Below, in pieces: positions 45,198 to 55,337 of a DNA stretch of 64,000 nucleotides. Position 1 is the stretch's first letter, and each line of letters opens with the position of its first letter. Location of the stretch: positions 1,566,001 through 1,630,000 of the forward strand of contig NZ_CP014595.1 of the NCBI RefSeq assembly GCF_001687105.1, in the 5' to 3' direction. The notes under the pieces are model-generated. The model did no database searches. It was given only the letters and a program-made list of their open reading frames with translations, and was not told the DNA's origin. A program made the translations under genes and the position numbers. The DNA comes from Salipiger sp. CCB-MM3 (GTDB lineage: Bacteria > Pseudomonadota > Alphaproteobacteria > Rhodobacterales > Rhodobacteraceae).

Positions 45198-46730
45198 ATG
45201 ACCATCTCTTCGTCTCTCAACGCAGGTGTTTCGGGGCTTACGGCGAATGCCAGTCGGCTGGCGGCGATCTCGGACAATATCGCCAATTCCTCGACCTACG
45301 GCTACCGGCGGGCCGAAACCGAGTTCAACTCGCTCGTGATGACCGATGGCGGTCGCTCCTATACCGCGGGCGGGGTGATGTCTTCGAACATTCGGCTTGT
45401 GGATCAAAAAGGATCGCTCGTCACCACCAGCAATGCCACCGATCTTGCGGTGCGGGGCAGGGGGATGCTGCCGGTGGTTTCCGGCCCGCAGTATGAGGCG
45501 AGCCCCGGAGAGCCGGAGCTTTTGCTCACCTCGACGGGCTCCTTTCGCATAAACGAGGATGGCTATCTAGCGAATGAGGCCGGGTATTTCCTGCTGGGCT
45601 GGCCTGCGGACATCGATGGCACCATCCCGAACTTCCCGCGCGATACGGTGGATGGGCTGGAGCCGGTGCAATTCAGCCTGAACCTGCAGGGCGATCCGAC
45701 CACCGCTGTTGAGATGAGCCTTAACCTGCCAGCCACCGCGACGATGGATGATTCCGACGGGGCCTCGGAAACCCTGTCGGTCGAGTATTTCGACAATCTC
45801 GGCGTGTCGCAGAATATCTCGATGACCTTTACGCCGACGGTTCCGGCGACCGGCATGTCCAACGAATGGACCATCGTGATGACCGACAGCGCCTCCGCCG
45901 GGGCGGTGATCGGCGAATATGTTGTGACCTTCGACGCCACGCGGGGCAGCGGCGGCACGATCAACGCGGTCACCACGGTGACCGGCGGGGCCTATAGTGG
46001 CGCGACAGGTCTGTTGACGGTCGATGTGGACGGCGGGCCGATCGTGTTCGACATCGGCGCCATCGGCGACAGCAACGGGCTCTCGCAGCTCTCCAACAGC
46101 TTCGCCCCCATTGCCATCACCAAGGACGGCTCGCCGGTGGGCAATATGGTCTCGGTCGAGGTCGACGAGAATGGCTATGTGAACGCGCTCTACGACAGCG
46201 GGGTCAGCAAGACGCTCTACCAGATCCCGCTCGCCGATCTGCCCAACCCCAATGGCATGATCCCGATGGACAACCAGACTTTCAAACCCTCACCGGAAAG
46301 CGGCTCCTATTTCCTTTGGGACGCGGGGGATGGACCGACGGGCGACATCAAATCCTTCGCCCGCGAGGAATCGACCACCGATGTGGCGCAGGAACTGACC
46401 GACATGATCCAGACCCAGCGGGCCTATTCCTCGAACGCCAAGGTGATTCAGACGGTCGCGTTATCCTTGGCGTTGGCGACGCTTTTGCCTGTGGAGATCT
46501 CTCCTTGGGTCGTGGCCAGGTTCATATTTATAGACTTGAGGGTCTGCAGCGCGACCATCGCGCCATTGTTCGTCAGTATGCTAGACATAGGTTTTCGTCC
46601 TTGGATTCGACGCTTTGCGCCATTTTGCCATCGGCCGCCGCAGCCCTGCCGCCGCGGCCCCTTCGGACGTCGTTCTGACGAAGCAGCCGGAGAGCCTGTC
46701 CCCCTGCGCCATCCACATGGGATGCTGTGA
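45198..46730 (+). CDS. flgE: flagellar hook protein FlgE with replaced C-terminal end
   Basis: Residues 1 to about 420 are a normal hook protein: N-terminal [20 protein letters not shown], the flagellar rod/hook signature [15 protein letters not shown], and the C-terminal helix [19 protein letters not shown]. After the valine codon at 46455 the expected dozen or so final residues are missing. About 90 unrelated residues follow, encoded antisense to a flagellin 5' end and its leader, to a stop at 46728-46730. The missing D0 helix end should disturb hook packing, so the gene is probably non-functional. The ATG at 45198 follows AAAGG. Confidence 0.88.
   Translation: MTISSSLNAGVSGLTANASRLAAISDNIANSSTYGYRRAETEFNSLVMTDGGRSYTAGGVMSSNIRLVDQKGSLVTTSNATDLAVRGRGMLPVVSGPQYEASPGEPELLLTSTGSFRINEDGYLANEAGYFLLGWPADIDGTIPNFPRDTVDGLEPVQFSLNLQGDPTTAVEMSLNLPATATMDDSDGASETLSVEYFDNLGVSQNISMTFTPTVPATGMSNEWTIVMTDSASAGAVIGEYVVTFDATRGSGGTINAVTTVTGGAYSGATGLLTVDVDGGPIVFDIGAIGDSNGLSQLSNSFAPIAITKDGSPVGNMVSVEVDENGYVNALYDSGVSKTLYQIPLADLPNPNGMIPMDNQTFKPSPESGSYFLWDAGDGPTGDIKSFAREESTTDVAQELTDMIQTQRAYSSNAKVIQTVALSLALATLLPVEISPWVVARFIFIDLRVCSATIAPLFVSMLDIGFRPWIRRFAPFCHRPPQPCRRGPFGRRSDEAAGEPVPLRHPHGML
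46448..46588 (-). pseudogene. fliC: flagellin, 5' fragment only
   Basis: On the minus strand, an ATG at 46588 with AAGGA upstream opens [19 protein letters not shown], continuing with [20 protein letters not shown], the unmistakable flagellin N-terminal D0 segment. After 46 residues the frame hits TGA at 46448-46450, where the sequence becomes antisense flgE. The remaining 220 or more residues of a flagellin are absent. The fragment overlaps the foreign tail of flgE on the opposite strand. Confidence 0.9.
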
Positions 46731-46803
46731 CACGTTAGGCCTGCGTTCCTTAAGGCATCGCTAAACGCCGTGAGGATTTCGCCCCGGGTTCACGTCTGTT
46801 CAC
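46589..46803 (-). other. flagellin leader and promoter region
   Basis: The 215 bases between the flagellin fragment and flgN hold no gene. A CtrA-like box lies at 46751-46765, and GC-rich inverted segments follow toward the flagellin start. It is part of the frame that extends flgE on the plus strand. Confidence 0.5.
46751..46765. promoter_or_regulatory. CtrA-like box upstream of the flagellin fragment
   Basis: On the minus strand TTAG-N7-TTAA, the same form as upstream of flgE, 163 bases before the flagellin ATG. Confidence 0.45.
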
Positions 46804-47184
46804 CTAGAGTTTTCTGTGAATTCTCTTTTGTGCGGTGGAACCGATCCGCGTTTTCTGCCCGGACGGACCGTAGATTTCCATATCGCTGAGCAGCGCCTCT
46901 GGCTGAGCGATGCGCGCCTTCACCTCTTGAAGCCCGCGAAGCGCCGCCTCGAGCAGCCGATGATTGCGTTTCAGCGCGGGCGCCAAAGTCGGGGTATCAA
47001 GCAGCGCCATGGAGTTGCTGGACAGATGCGAAAGCAAGGCCTCTTTCTGGCGCGCTATCTGATCGAGAGCCTCCAGGCGTCCACTCAGGATGGCATCGCG
47101 CTCACCTTGCAGCAAAGCGAGCAATGTTTCAGAAGTTGCTGCTGCGCGCCTAAGTTGCGTCAGCCGCGGAGATGGTCCCGTCAT
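46804..47184 (-). CDS. flgN: FlgN-like flagellar export chaperone
   Basis: A 126-residue, mostly helical protein (LRRAAATSETLLALLQGERD, then RQKEALLSHLSSNSMALL), fitting the FlgN fold: a coiled-coil chaperone for hook-filament junction proteins FlgK and FlgL. The assignment rests on size, helical pattern, flagellar context and the conserved ERDAILSGRLEAL-type segment. Its ATG overlaps the stop of the rod-binding gene (ATGA). FlgK and FlgL are not in the window. Confidence 0.75.
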   Translation of the reverse strand: MTGPSPRLTQLRRAAATSETLLALLQGERDAILSGRLEALDQIARQKEALLSHLSSNSMALLDTPTLAPALKRNHRLLEAALRGLQEVKARIAQPEALLSDMEIYGPSGQKTRIGSTAQKRIHRKL

Positions 47185-47399
47185 TCGCTGAGCATCTCTT
47201 GCGGCAAAATCTGCAGATTGTCCGCGATCTTTGTCGCGAACTCTTCGCGAAGATACGATGAAAATTGGCCTTCTCCGGCGCCACCTCCAAAGTTTCCGCG
47301 AGCGGAGAACGCCCCGGAAAATTGAAGCATCTGTGACACATAGAGGCGGTTAAGAAGTGCATTAGCGCCGCCCGCGCCAGCGACGGGAACTTCGGGCAT
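47181..47399 (-). CDS. rod-binding protein (CheL/FlgJ N-terminal type)
   Basis: A 72-residue protein matching the FlgJ N-terminal rod-binding domain, which exists as a stand-alone gene (often called cheL) in alphaproteobacteria. The region QMLQFSGAFSARGNFGGGAG followed by FSSYLREEFATKIADN is characteristic. It caps the rod during flagellar assembly. It is short compared with typical homologues; an upstream in-frame extension in another frame is not convincing. It diverges from fliK. Confidence 0.75.
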   Translation of the reverse strand: MPEVPVAGAGGANALLNRLYVSQMLQFSGAFSARGNFGGGAGEGQFSSYLREEFATKIADNLQILPQEMLSE

Positions 47400-47453
47400 A
47401 GTGGCATCCTCCGATCAAATGTCGTCTCGTAGGGGATATATAAAATGACTTCG

Positions 47454-47469
47454 GTAAAGTAATTGTTAG
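47454..47469. promoter_or_regulatory. CtrA-like box between the rod-binding gene and fliK
   Basis: On the minus strand CTAA-N7-TTTAC, two mismatches from TTAA-N7-TTAAC, in the divergent gap. Confidence 0.3.
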
Positions 47470-47513
47470 TTCGTGGCGTATATTTCTCCTTCAAGTTCTA
47501 GAGGGATATGAAG

Positions 47514-50435
47514 ATGAAATCATCACCTGACCTTAGAAGTGTGCAAGTTGCTAAGAGGCCTCTTGAATTGAGTTTATCGCTGTCTAGAACCGAGGTTGGC
47601 TTGCTTCACACGTCAAGTGGTCTTCGGCAATTTAATGGTTTAGATGATATATTTTCGGGACTTGTTCATAATTATGGAGTTGAGGTGGTTGACGAGCGCA
47701 AAGAGGAATCGATCAACGCCGCAGCTGAGGGGCGCCCTAAAAATTGGTTGAAATATTTTGGACACGAACCTACATTGATTTATGATAGGGGGTATTTAAT
47801 TAAAACTGCTTCGAGGAATTTAGTGGTTGGGTGCGGTATAAATGTTGAAATGCATTCAGATAAATTGTTCCATAACAGGGATGTTTTGGAAGATTTTGAA
47901 AGTCAAGGCTTAGAGTTTCGTGGTTCTGGGGTTAAGAAAGGCTTAAATTTCTTTGGTCTCTCGGATTTTGAAGGTCAGCAGGATCTAGACTTTGATTATT
48001 GGTCGTATCCGCAAATATTGCCTATAGAAGTTACTTACTTTATATTTGATAACCACATCATCTTAGGTGCGTATGAAGCTGAAGAGTGGATTTATTTCGT
48101 AACTGAAGGTGGGGAATTTTCGAATGGAGGTGAGAGTGATTGTGCTGCCGAGGCCCCTTTAAATATTAAATATATAATAGGTGAGGGTTTAGTTCAGGCG
48201 GGCGAAGACTCAAAAATTGCAAGACTCCATTCCGCTAAGCCTAGCGAGGGATATTCTAAATATCACAATTTTTCTTTCAAACTATCGAGAAAATATAATC
48301 CTAAACATGAAAGTAATACAGATAATTCAGGAAATCTGTTTATATGCCAAGCTAAGGAGGTGTACGACTGCAGTGATAAAGCAATTCTACAGGGTCCTGA
48401 CGTTTTAGATAAGACTGGTCGGATCTTGAAACCTGGGAAGAGTCTCGCGAGCGGAGAAGTCTTTGGGTTAGAGGTAAAGCGTATAGTACCATTCATACCA
48501 AAGACGAGACCGGTTATCTTCAACTTAGACATGTCCAGTCAAATGACGCCTTTTGTCCAGGAAGCGATTGAACTTCGATCAATATTATTGAATGAGGCCG
48601 ATAAGGAGTATGAGCAGGAGATGAAATTTCCTCATTCTATAGCTCATGAGGAAAGTGCTGGTAAGGAAAATGCTCGTGCCCAGTCAATCGATCAGATAAG
48701 TCGGGCGGATTTGAACTCGTCGGATACGGAAAGGTCTATCGAGGGGAGGAAATTAAAGAGTTCGCTGCGAGGGGATCGCATTGCACCGGTGCCAGCTAGC
48801 CATTCCGAAAAGAGCGTAACTTTCTCAAGTCCGATAGAATCTCTCTCCTTATTTCCAGAACTTGATAGTGGATACGCCAAACAGATCCAAGAGGGAATAC
48901 ATTCGGTTGCGTGGCAAAAATTGCCAAGGGACGCCATCCGAAAAGATAATTTTTATGGTCTTATGTTCGCGACACCGCGAATTGAATGCGAGGAGGACGG
49001 GCTGGAGTCAACGAACGTCAGCCATAAACACGTTATTGGGCGGAGACAGGGAGGCTCAGCCGATGTCATGAGCGCCAAAGATATCTTGGCCGCTCGGAAC
49101 ACCTCTGATCTGATCTCGGCACTCAAAGGCGATAGTCTTAAGCATATTGAAGCCTCCGATTATCCGAAATCCGACGCTTCGAATGCAATTTTCTCAAGAA
49201 TAGTTCTGGTTCGGCAGGACCCAGCCAGCCTAGAAGGAGGTCTGCTTGGGCCTGTAGAGAGACCCGCCGAGCAGCTTGATACCTTGCAATCGCAGCGATC
49301 GGCGCCGGAGGCAGCGGAGAAGAAGCGAAGATTATCTGCAGATGTGGTCGGGAAAATCAGGACCGGGCAAGAAGCTCTTTTTGAAGAGCTCGTTTCAATG
49401 GATGCGAAGTCCAATGGTGTCCGTTTCGCGGAAGTGTCAATTCCGCCAGATCGTCCTTCGCGGACAGAGCCAGTGCTCTGGCGCGCAGGGCGAGATGGGG
49501 TTCTCGAGGATGCCACTGACATCCCTGCAGGAACGAAAGGACAAAAGAAAAGTGATGTTTGTGAGAGTGCGGTAACGTTTACCCCTCCGGCGCCCCAATT
49601 GAAAACCGAACGTTGGCAGAGGCCCGAACTGGGTCCCCGGCCCAGCCAAGAGGTTAGAGCGGGGCTGAAGGCACTTGTTCGGCGGCGCCAAATCGAAAAT
49701 GTGAGAATGGATAAAGCCATACCGGGAGAGCCGCAGAGTGCGCGCGCAGAGACAGCTCCATTCAAGGCAAATTTTGTGCCGCGGCGACCCCAGCCAGCGG
49801 CGGCTTCAGCCTCGAATAGGGTACCTTTTGAGGTGGGGGGACAGCGCATAGCAGAAACAAGCGCTCCGGCTCGACAGCCGCGGGGCGTAGCGGCGAACTC
49901 ATTTGACGAGCGCCCAAGCCCAGAACTCGGGCAACCCTTAGGTGCCGAAGAAATGGCTGACCCGTCAGTGGTGTTGTCAACTGCCTCTGCGCAAACCGAG
50001 ACACGAAGCATCGCGGCGGCCAAAGAGGGGCATCCTGCGCCGAAAACCCAACCGCAGATTCGCCAGCTTGCCGAGGCGATCATTGGCGCGGAAGAGGGTA
50101 GCGTGGAATTGCAACTCGAGCCGGAAGAGCTTGGCAGGGTCAGTTTCAACGTGAAGCATTCCGACCAAGGAGTCACCTTGCATATCACCGCTGATCGGCC
50201 CGAGACGCTGGAGCTTCTGCGGCGCCACGCGGAGCAACTGGCGCGGTATCTTCAGGAGCATGGCTATCAGAACAGCAGCTTTTCTTTCGCGGGGGGGCGT
50301 TCGGGTCGGCAGTCAGCGCCCCAAAAGTTACGCGATGCAGGGCCGCGCCTTGCGTCGGTAGAGACGAATCCGTCGGTCACCTTGGCCGCGGAATCGAAAC
50401 GGCACGCATCGGATGGGTTGGATCTCAGGCTTTGA
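47514..50435 (+). CDS. fliK: flagellar hook-length control protein FliK, AT-rich N-terminal half
   Basis: A 973-residue protein whose C-terminus is the FliK Flg_hook domain (QIRQLAEAIIGAEEGSVELQ, then LEPEELGRVSFNV and a following ITADRPETLELLRRHAEQL). This part interacts with FlhB to end hook growth. The first 480 or so residues are unlike other FliK proteins, with an aromatic-rich stretch (IEVTYFIFDNHIILGAYEAE) and no recognised domain. Bases 47500-48960 are only about 30-40% GC by hand counts of sample lines and use rare AT-ending codons; the rest rises to the local norm. The ATG at 47514 is eight bases after GAGGG; an ATG two codons earlier is too close. Confidence 0.85.
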   Translation: MKSSPDLRSVQVAKRPLELSLSLSRTEVGLLHTSSGLRQFNGLDDIFSGLVHNYGVEVVDERKEESINAAAEGRPKNWLKYFGHEPTLIYDRGYLIKTASRNLVVGCGINVEMHSDKLFHNRDVLEDFESQGLEFRGSGVKKGLNFFGLSDFEGQQDLDFDYWSYPQILPIEVTYFIFDNHIILGAYEAEEWIYFVTEGGEFSNGGESDCAAEAPLNIKYIIGEGLVQAGEDSKIARLHSAKPSEGYSKYHNFSFKLSRKYNPKHESNTDNSGNLFICQAKEVYDCSDKAILQGPDVLDKTGRILKPGKSLASGEVFGLEVKRIVPFIPKTRPVIFNLDMSSQMTPFVQEAIELRSILLNEADKEYEQEMKFPHSIAHEESAGKENARAQSIDQISRADLNSSDTERSIEGRKLKSSLRGDRIAPVPASHSEKSVTFSSPIESLSLFPELDSGYAKQIQEGIHSVAWQKLPRDAIRKDNFYGLMFATPRIECEEDGLESTNVSHKHVIGRRQGGSADVMSAKDILAARNTSDLISALKGDSLKHIEASDYPKSDASNAIFSRIVLVRQDPASLEGGLLGPVERPAEQLDTLQSQRSAPEAAEKKRRLSADVVGKIRTGQEALFEELVSMDAKSNGVRFAEVSIPPDRPSRTEPVLWRAGRDGVLEDATDIPAGTKGQKKSDVCESAVTFTPPAPQLKTERWQRPELGPRPSQEVRAGLKALVRRRQIENVRMDKAIPGEPQSARAETAPFKANFVPRRPQPAAASASNRVPFEVGGQRIAETSAPARQPRGVAANSFDERPSPELGQPLGAEEMADPSVVLSTASAQTETRSIAAAKEGHPAPKTQPQIRQLAEAIIGAEEGSVELQLEPEELGRVSFNVKHSDQGVTLHITADRPETLELLRRHAEQLARYLQEHGYQNSSFSFAGGRSGRQSAPQKLRDAGPRLASVETNPSVTLAAESKRHASDGLDLRL

Positions 50436-50463
50436 GCCATTGGGGAGCGGGAAAGGAGTAGAG

Positions 50464-51132
50464 ATGGAGATCACAGCAGCGGACCTCTCACAGGTCAGCG
50501 GTGGCGCGGCGGGCGTTGAGGCGACCGAAGCGGCGACACTCAGCGGCGATTTTGAGACCTTCCTCAAGATGCTGACAACTCAAGCGCAAAATCAGGATCC
50601 ATTCAATCCGGTAGACGCCACCGAATATGCCTCGCAACTGGCCAGCTTTTCTACTGTGGAACAACAGGTTCTGACAAACGAACTTCTGTCCAACCTCACG
50701 CAGATCGCGACCGGCAGCGGTCTCGAGCGTCTGGCTGGCTGGATTGGGATGGAGGCGCAGACGGTCGGCGCGGCCTATTTCGACGGAGCATCTGTCGAAT
50801 TGTTCACAAACGTGCCGGAAGATGCGCAAAGCGGCGTACTGGTCATCCGAGGTGCCGATGGCACGCTCCATAACCGAATCGCTCTGGAGGCGGGAACCGA
50901 GACGTATCTCTGGGATGGCAGTGATCTTGCCGGCGCCAGGGTTTCAGAGGGTGTCTATGAGGTCGAACTGGAGGTGTATCGCGATGATATCCTTGATGAA
51001 ACGCGTGAGGTTGGCGCGTATCTGCGGGTCAATGAGGTGGCCCGGCTGGATGATGTGAACATTCTGACGCTGCGCGGCGGTGTGATGCGTGAGGTCGCGG
51101 AGGTGACAGCCTTGCGGCGCGCAGAGGCGTGA
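50464..51132 (+). CDS. flgD: flagellar hook-cap assembly protein FlgD
   Basis: Hook scaffold protein, 222 residues. The N-terminal FLKMLTTQAQNQDPFNPVDA and EYASQLASFSTVEQQVLTNE are the FlgD signature. A FlgD-Ig/tudor-like C-terminal part follows (LWDGSDLAGARVSEGVYEVE). The ATG at 50464 follows AAAGGAG. It lies 28 bases after fliK and is probably in the same operon. Confidence 0.93.
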   Translation: MEITAADLSQVSGGAAGVEATEAATLSGDFETFLKMLTTQAQNQDPFNPVDATEYASQLASFSTVEQQVLTNELLSNLTQIATGSGLERLAGWIGMEAQTVGAAYFDGASVELFTNVPEDAQSGVLVIRGADGTLHNRIALEAGTETYLWDGSDLAGARVSEGVYEVELEVYRDDILDETREVGAYLRVNEVARLDDVNILTLRGGVMREVAEVTALRRAEA

Positions 51133-51266
51133 GCCTACGCGGCAACGGCCTTTCGGGCGGCTACGGTCTGCGTCCGTCAGCAGTCCAATCGGTAGAAGTC
51201 CAAGCGTTAGAGCATGTGCGCCGCGCGGCGTCACCGGCTACTGCGGATAAGTGGCCGGAGACACGA

Positions 51267-52799
51267 TCAGAGAATGGACATCAGGATCAACGTGCCGCCG
51301 GCGCCGGTCAGGAGTCCGGCGATCCCCCAGCCGAGGCGCCGGGTCCATTTCGACTCAAGCTCGTCGGCAAGCCCTTGCGTCTGGCGGACCAGCGCATCTT
51401 CGACCAAACCGGGCAGACGGGGGCCGAAACGGGCCATGACGCGCGCGGTCTTGGCAAAATCGCGCAGTGCTGCGCGCGGGCCGATCGAGGTCTTGATGTA
51501 TTGCTCGACCACCGGGCGGGCGACGCTCCAGATGTTCATATGCGGGTTCAGCGAGCGGGCCACGCCCTCGACCACCACCATGGTGCGCTGCAGCAGGATC
51601 AGCTCGGTGCGGGTTTCCATGCCGAAACGCTCGGTGACCTCAAAGAGGTAGTTGAGCAGCCGGCCCATGGAAATGCGCGTCGAATCCATGCCGAAGATCG
51701 GCTCGCCCACCGCGCGCAGGGCGCGCGCAAACTCATCGACGTCGCGGTCGGCGGGCACATAGCCCGCCTCGAAGTGCACCTCGGCCACGCGCCGGTAATC
51801 GCGGCGAATGAACCCATAGAGAATCTCGGCGTAAACCCGGCGGGTGTATTCGTCGATATGCCCCATGATGCCGAAGTCATAGCCGATGATGTCGCCATTG
51901 GGCGCCACCTTCAGGTTGCCCTGATGCATATCGGCGTGGAAAAATCCGTCGCGCAGCGCGTGGTTGAGGAAGAGCTGCAGCACCCGTTCGCTCAGCGCGA
52001 CGCGGTCATGCCCGGCGGCGTCGATCGCGGCATTGTCGCCAAGCGGCACGCCCTCGGCCCAGCTCATGGTCATCACGCGGCGGCCCGACAAGCCCCAGAT
52101 CACTTCGGGCAGCTGAAAGCCCTCGTCATCCACAGTGTTTGCGGCGAATTCGCTGGCAGAGGCGCTTTCGAGCCGCAGGTCCAGCTCGCCGTTCACCACG
52201 CCCTCGAAATGGGCGATCACATCGCGCGGACGCAGACGGCGCGACGCGGGAGAAAGGAAGTTGATGGCATCGGCGGCCAGCCAGAAGGCGTCGATATCCT
52301 TGCGGAAGGCGCGTTCGATTCCCGGACGCAGCACTTTGACCGCAACGGTTTCGCCGGTCTCGGTGAGGCGCGCCTTATGCACCTGCGCGATGGAGGCGGC
52401 GGCTACGGGCGGGCTGAACTCCGAGAAAACCTCGGAGACCGAGACGCCAAGCTCGGCTTCAATCTGGGTTTTCGCGGCCTCGGTGGGGAAGGGCGGCAGC
52501 TTGTCCTGCAGCACCCGAAGCTGGTTGGCCAGATCCTCGCCCACCACGTCGGGGCGGGTCGAGAGCACCTGACCGAATTTGATATAGGCGGGTCCCAATG
52601 CCGAAAGCGCACGGGTCACCGGCGGCATCGCGGGATCGCCCTCGTAGCCGAGCCATTTGAACGGCTTGGCGATGATTCTCGACGCGGCGCGCAGCATCGG
52701 CGGCGCGTCCAGCGCGTCGAGTACCACGCTCATCGCGCCGGTCCGCTCGAAGGTGGCGCCGGTGCGCACCAGCCGCCAGATGTTGTGGGGACCCTTCAT
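51267..52799 (-). CDS. ubiB: ubiquinone biosynthesis kinase-like protein UbiB
   Basis: Atypical protein-kinase-like ATPase needed for ubiquinone synthesis (510 residues). The KxGQ motif lies in [15 protein letters not shown], the A-rich loop in [15 protein letters not shown], and the catalytic-loop/DFG-like residues in [11 protein letters not shown] and IGYDFGIMG. Two C-terminal hydrophobic segments ([20 protein letters not shown]) anchor it. It starts one base after ubiE ends. Confidence 0.95.
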   Translation of the reverse strand: MKGPHNIWRLVRTGATFERTGAMSVVLDALDAPPMLRAASRIIAKPFKWLGYEGDPAMPPVTRALSALGPAYIKFGQVLSTRPDVVGEDLANQLRVLQDKLPPFPTEAAKTQIEAELGVSVSEVFSEFSPPVAAASIAQVHKARLTETGETVAVKVLRPGIERAFRKDIDAFWLAADAINFLSPASRRLRPRDVIAHFEGVVNGELDLRLESASASEFAANTVDDEGFQLPEVIWGLSGRRVMTMSWAEGVPLGDNAAIDAAGHDRVALSERVLQLFLNHALRDGFFHADMHQGNLKVAPNGDIIGYDFGIMGHIDEYTRRVYAEILYGFIRRDYRRVAEVHFEAGYVPADRDVDEFARALRAVGEPIFGMDSTRISMGRLLNYLFEVTERFGMETRTELILLQRTMVVVEGVARSLNPHMNIWSVARPVVEQYIKTSIGPRAALRDFAKTARVMARFGPRLPGLVEDALVRQTQGLADELESKWTRRLGWGIAGLLTGAGGTLILMSIL

Positions 52800-52800
52800 A

Positions 52801-53553
52801 TCAGATCTTCCAGCCCGAATGCAGGCAGGCGATGCCCATGCTCAGGTTGCGGTATTTAGCGTTCTCGAAGCCCGCCGCGCGCAGCATCCCGAGGAAGGTT
52901 TCTTGATCGGGGAACTTGCGGATCGATTCCACGAGGTACTGATAGCTGTCGCGGTCGTTGGCGATGGCCTGCCCCATGCGTGGAATGATGTTGAACGAAT
53001 AGAGGTCATAGACCTTCTGCATCAGATCATTGGGGATCTGGCTGAATTCCAGCACCATCAGGCGGCCACCGGGTTTCAGCACGCGGTAGGCTTCGTTCAG
53101 CGCCTCCTGCGGGCGGGTGACGTTCCGGATGCCGAAGGAAATCGTATAGACGTCAAAGCTGTTGTCGGGGAAGGGCAGCGCCATGGCGTCGCCGACCACC
53201 CAATCGAGCTCATCGGCCATGGAGGCCGCCTCGGCGCGCTTGCGGCCCTCAACGAGCATCGGCTCGGTCAGGTCGCAGACCGTGGCGTGGCCGTGGCCCG
53301 CGCGCTTGAGGAAGCGAAACGAGATGTCGCCTGTGCCGCCCGCCACATCGAGCAGTTTTTGCCCGGGGCGCGGCGCCAGCCAGTCCATCATCGCGTCCTT
53401 CCAGATGCGGTGAATGCCGAAAGACATGGCGTCGTTCATCACGTCGTATTTCGACGCGACCGACCCGAAGACCCCGCGCACGCGGCCAGCCTTCTCTTCC
53501 TCGGGGATGTCGGTGAACCCAAAATGGGTGGTTTTTCCGGTCTCTTTGGTCAT
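52801..53553 (-). CDS. ubiE: demethylmenaquinol/2-polyprenyl-benzoquinol methyltransferase UbiE
   Basis: C-methyltransferase of ubiquinone (and menaquinone) biosynthesis, 250 residues. SAM-binding motif [16 protein letters not shown], with [19 protein letters not shown] near the N-terminus and [15 protein letters not shown], are the UbiE/COQ5 signatures. The ATG at 53553 starts the conserved protein; the long upstream frame is antisense to mutM. It is first of the ubiE-ubiB operon and diverges from mutM. Confidence 0.96.
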   Translation of the reverse strand: MTKETGKTTHFGFTDIPEEEKAGRVRGVFGSVASKYDVMNDAMSFGIHRIWKDAMMDWLAPRPGQKLLDVAGGTGDISFRFLKRAGHGHATVCDLTEPMLVEGRKRAEAASMADELDWVVGDAMALPFPDNSFDVYTISFGIRNVTRPQEALNEAYRVLKPGGRLMVLEFSQIPNDLMQKVYDLYSFNIIPRMGQAIANDRDSYQYLVESIRKFPDQETFLGMLRAAGFENAKYRNLSMGIACLHSGWKI

Positions 53554-53634
53554 GGGCCTTGCCGTCCTGTGTCCGAGACTCCTTATAGAGCCCGCGCGCC
53601 GCGCTGCAATGCGGCCCAGTCGAAAGGATCCGTG

Positions 53635-54486
53635 ATGCCCGAACTTCCCGAGGTGGAAACCGTCCGTGCCGGACTTGCTCCGGTGATGGAAGGAGAGCTT
53701 ATCGCCGAGGCGAAAGTGAACCGCCCCGATCTGCGCTGGCCCTTCCCCGAGCGCATGGCCGAACGGCTGACCGGGGCACGGGTGCTGCGGCTGCGGCGGC
53801 GGTCGAAATACATTCTGGGCGATCTCGACACGGGTGAAACGCTGCTGATCCATCTTGGCATGTCGGGGCGGATGCTGATCTCTGGCGATCCGCTGGGCAG
53901 ATTCGTGCATGAGCACCCGGCGCCAGAAAAGCATGATCATGTTGTCTTTGAGATGGCGAGCGGCGCGCGCATCACCTTCAACGACCCGCGACGTTTCGGC
54001 GCAATGGATTTGATGGAAACCGCGACCGCCGAGGCGCATCCGCTGCTCGCGGCGATCGGGCCGGAGCCGCTGGGCAATGAATTCAGCGAATCCCACCTTG
54101 TGGCGGCCTTGAAGGGCCGCAGCATGCCAATCAAGACGGCGCTGCTGGATCAAAAGATCGTCGCGGGTTTGGGCAACATTTATGTTTGCGAAGCCTTGTT
54201 CCGCGCCGGCATCCATCCTTCACGCCGCGTCAATAAAATCTCGGAAAAACGCATCTCTGCGCTGGTGCCGATCATCCGGCAGGTGCTGAGCGAGGCCATC
54301 GCGGCGGGCGGCTCTTCGCTGAAAGATTATCGCCAAGCCGATGGCGAGCTTGGATATTTTCAGCACAGCTTCGATGTGTACGGACGCGAGGGTCAGCCCT
54401 GCCGCGCAGCCGGTTGCGCAAACACCGTTCACAGGATCGTGCAGTCTGGCCGCTCTTCCTTCTACTGTCCGAGCTGCCAAAGATAG
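53635..54486 (+). CDS. mutM: formamidopyrimidine-DNA glycosylase
   Basis: Removes 8-oxoguanine and FaPy lesions (283 residues). The catalytic N-terminal [11 protein letters not shown] is intact (Pro-2 nucleophile, Glu-3). [21 protein letters not shown] holds the conserved Lys, and the helix-two-turn-helix is [20 protein letters not shown]. The C-terminal zinc finger reads CRAAGC...FYCPSC. The ATG at 53635 follows AAAGGA. Confidence 0.97.
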   Translation: MPELPEVETVRAGLAPVMEGELIAEAKVNRPDLRWPFPERMAERLTGARVLRLRRRSKYILGDLDTGETLLIHLGMSGRMLISGDPLGRFVHEHPAPEKHDHVVFEMASGARITFNDPRRFGAMDLMETATAEAHPLLAAIGPEPLGNEFSESHLVAALKGRSMPIKTALLDQKIVAGLGNIYVCEALFRAGIHPSRRVNKISEKRISALVPIIRQVLSEAIAAGGSSLKDYRQADGELGYFQHSFDVYGREGQPCRAAGCANTVHRIVQSGRSSFYCPSCQR

Positions 54487-54550
54487 CTTGATTGCAGGGG
54501 TCAAGTTGGTAAGGCTGCGCGACAATGCCAACGGACGGGAGCCCGAAGTC

Positions 54551-55327
54551 ATGGCCTATGAGACGATTATCGTCGAAGTAGACGACGACGTTGCCACTAT
54601 TACCCTGAACCGCCCGGACGCCCTCAATGCGCTCAACAGCCAGCTTCTTGGCGAGCTTGCGCAGGCGCTGACCGAGGCGGATGCCAATGACAAGGTGCGC
54701 TGCATCATCCTGACCGGCTCGGCCAAGGCGTTCGCCGCCGGGGCCGACATCAAGGAAATGTCGGAAAAAACCTTCGTCGAGATGTATCTCGGCGATTTCT
54801 TCGAACCGGCCACCGAAGCGGTCTCGAAGGTTCGCAAGCCGGTGATCGCCGCGGTCAGCGGCTACGCGCTTGGCGGGGGATGCGAACTGGCGATGATGTG
54901 CGACTTCATCATCGCGTCGGAAACCGCGAAGTTCGGCCAGCCCGAGATCAACCTCGGCGTCATCGCCGGGATCGGCGGCACGCAGCGCCTGCCGCGCTAC
55001 GTCGGCAAGGCCAAGGCGATGGACATGCATCTGACGGGCCGCTTCATGGATGCGGAAGAGGCCGAACGCTCGGGGCTGGTGAGCCGCGTCGTGCCGGTCA
55101 AGCAGCTGATGGAAGAGACGCAAAGCGCCGCAGCCAAGATCGCCGAGAAGTCGATGCTGGCCTCGATTGCCGCGAAACAGGCGGTCAACCGCGCCTTCGA
55201 GACGACATTGGACGAGGGGCTGCTGTTCGAGCGCCGCCTGTTCCACTCGCTCTTTGCCACCGAAGACCAGAAGGAAGGCATGTCGGCCTTCCTCGAAAAG
55301 CGGACCCCGCAGTTCCGCGACCGCTAA
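54551..55327 (+). CDS. enoyl-CoA hydratase
   Basis: Crotonase-fold enzyme (258 residues) that hydrates trans-2-enoyl-CoA in fatty-acid or amino-acid degradation. The oxyanion-hole segments [11 protein letters not shown] and [19 protein letters not shown] and the catalytic glutamates (CELAMM region and [15 protein letters not shown]) match the short-chain EchA/FadB type. The ATG at 54551 follows GGGAG. It lies 64 bases after mutM. Confidence 0.93.
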   Translation: MAYETIIVEVDDDVATITLNRPDALNALNSQLLGELAQALTEADANDKVRCIILTGSAKAFAAGADIKEMSEKTFVEMYLGDFFEPATEAVSKVRKPVIAAVSGYALGGGCELAMMCDFIIASETAKFGQPEINLGVIAGIGGTQRLPRYVGKAKAMDMHLTGRFMDAEEAERSGLVSRVVPVKQLMEETQSAAAKIAEKSMLASIAAKQAVNRAFETTLDEGLLFERRLFHSLFATEDQKEGMSAFLEKRTPQFRDR

Positions 55328-55337
55328 GCTTTGCGTG

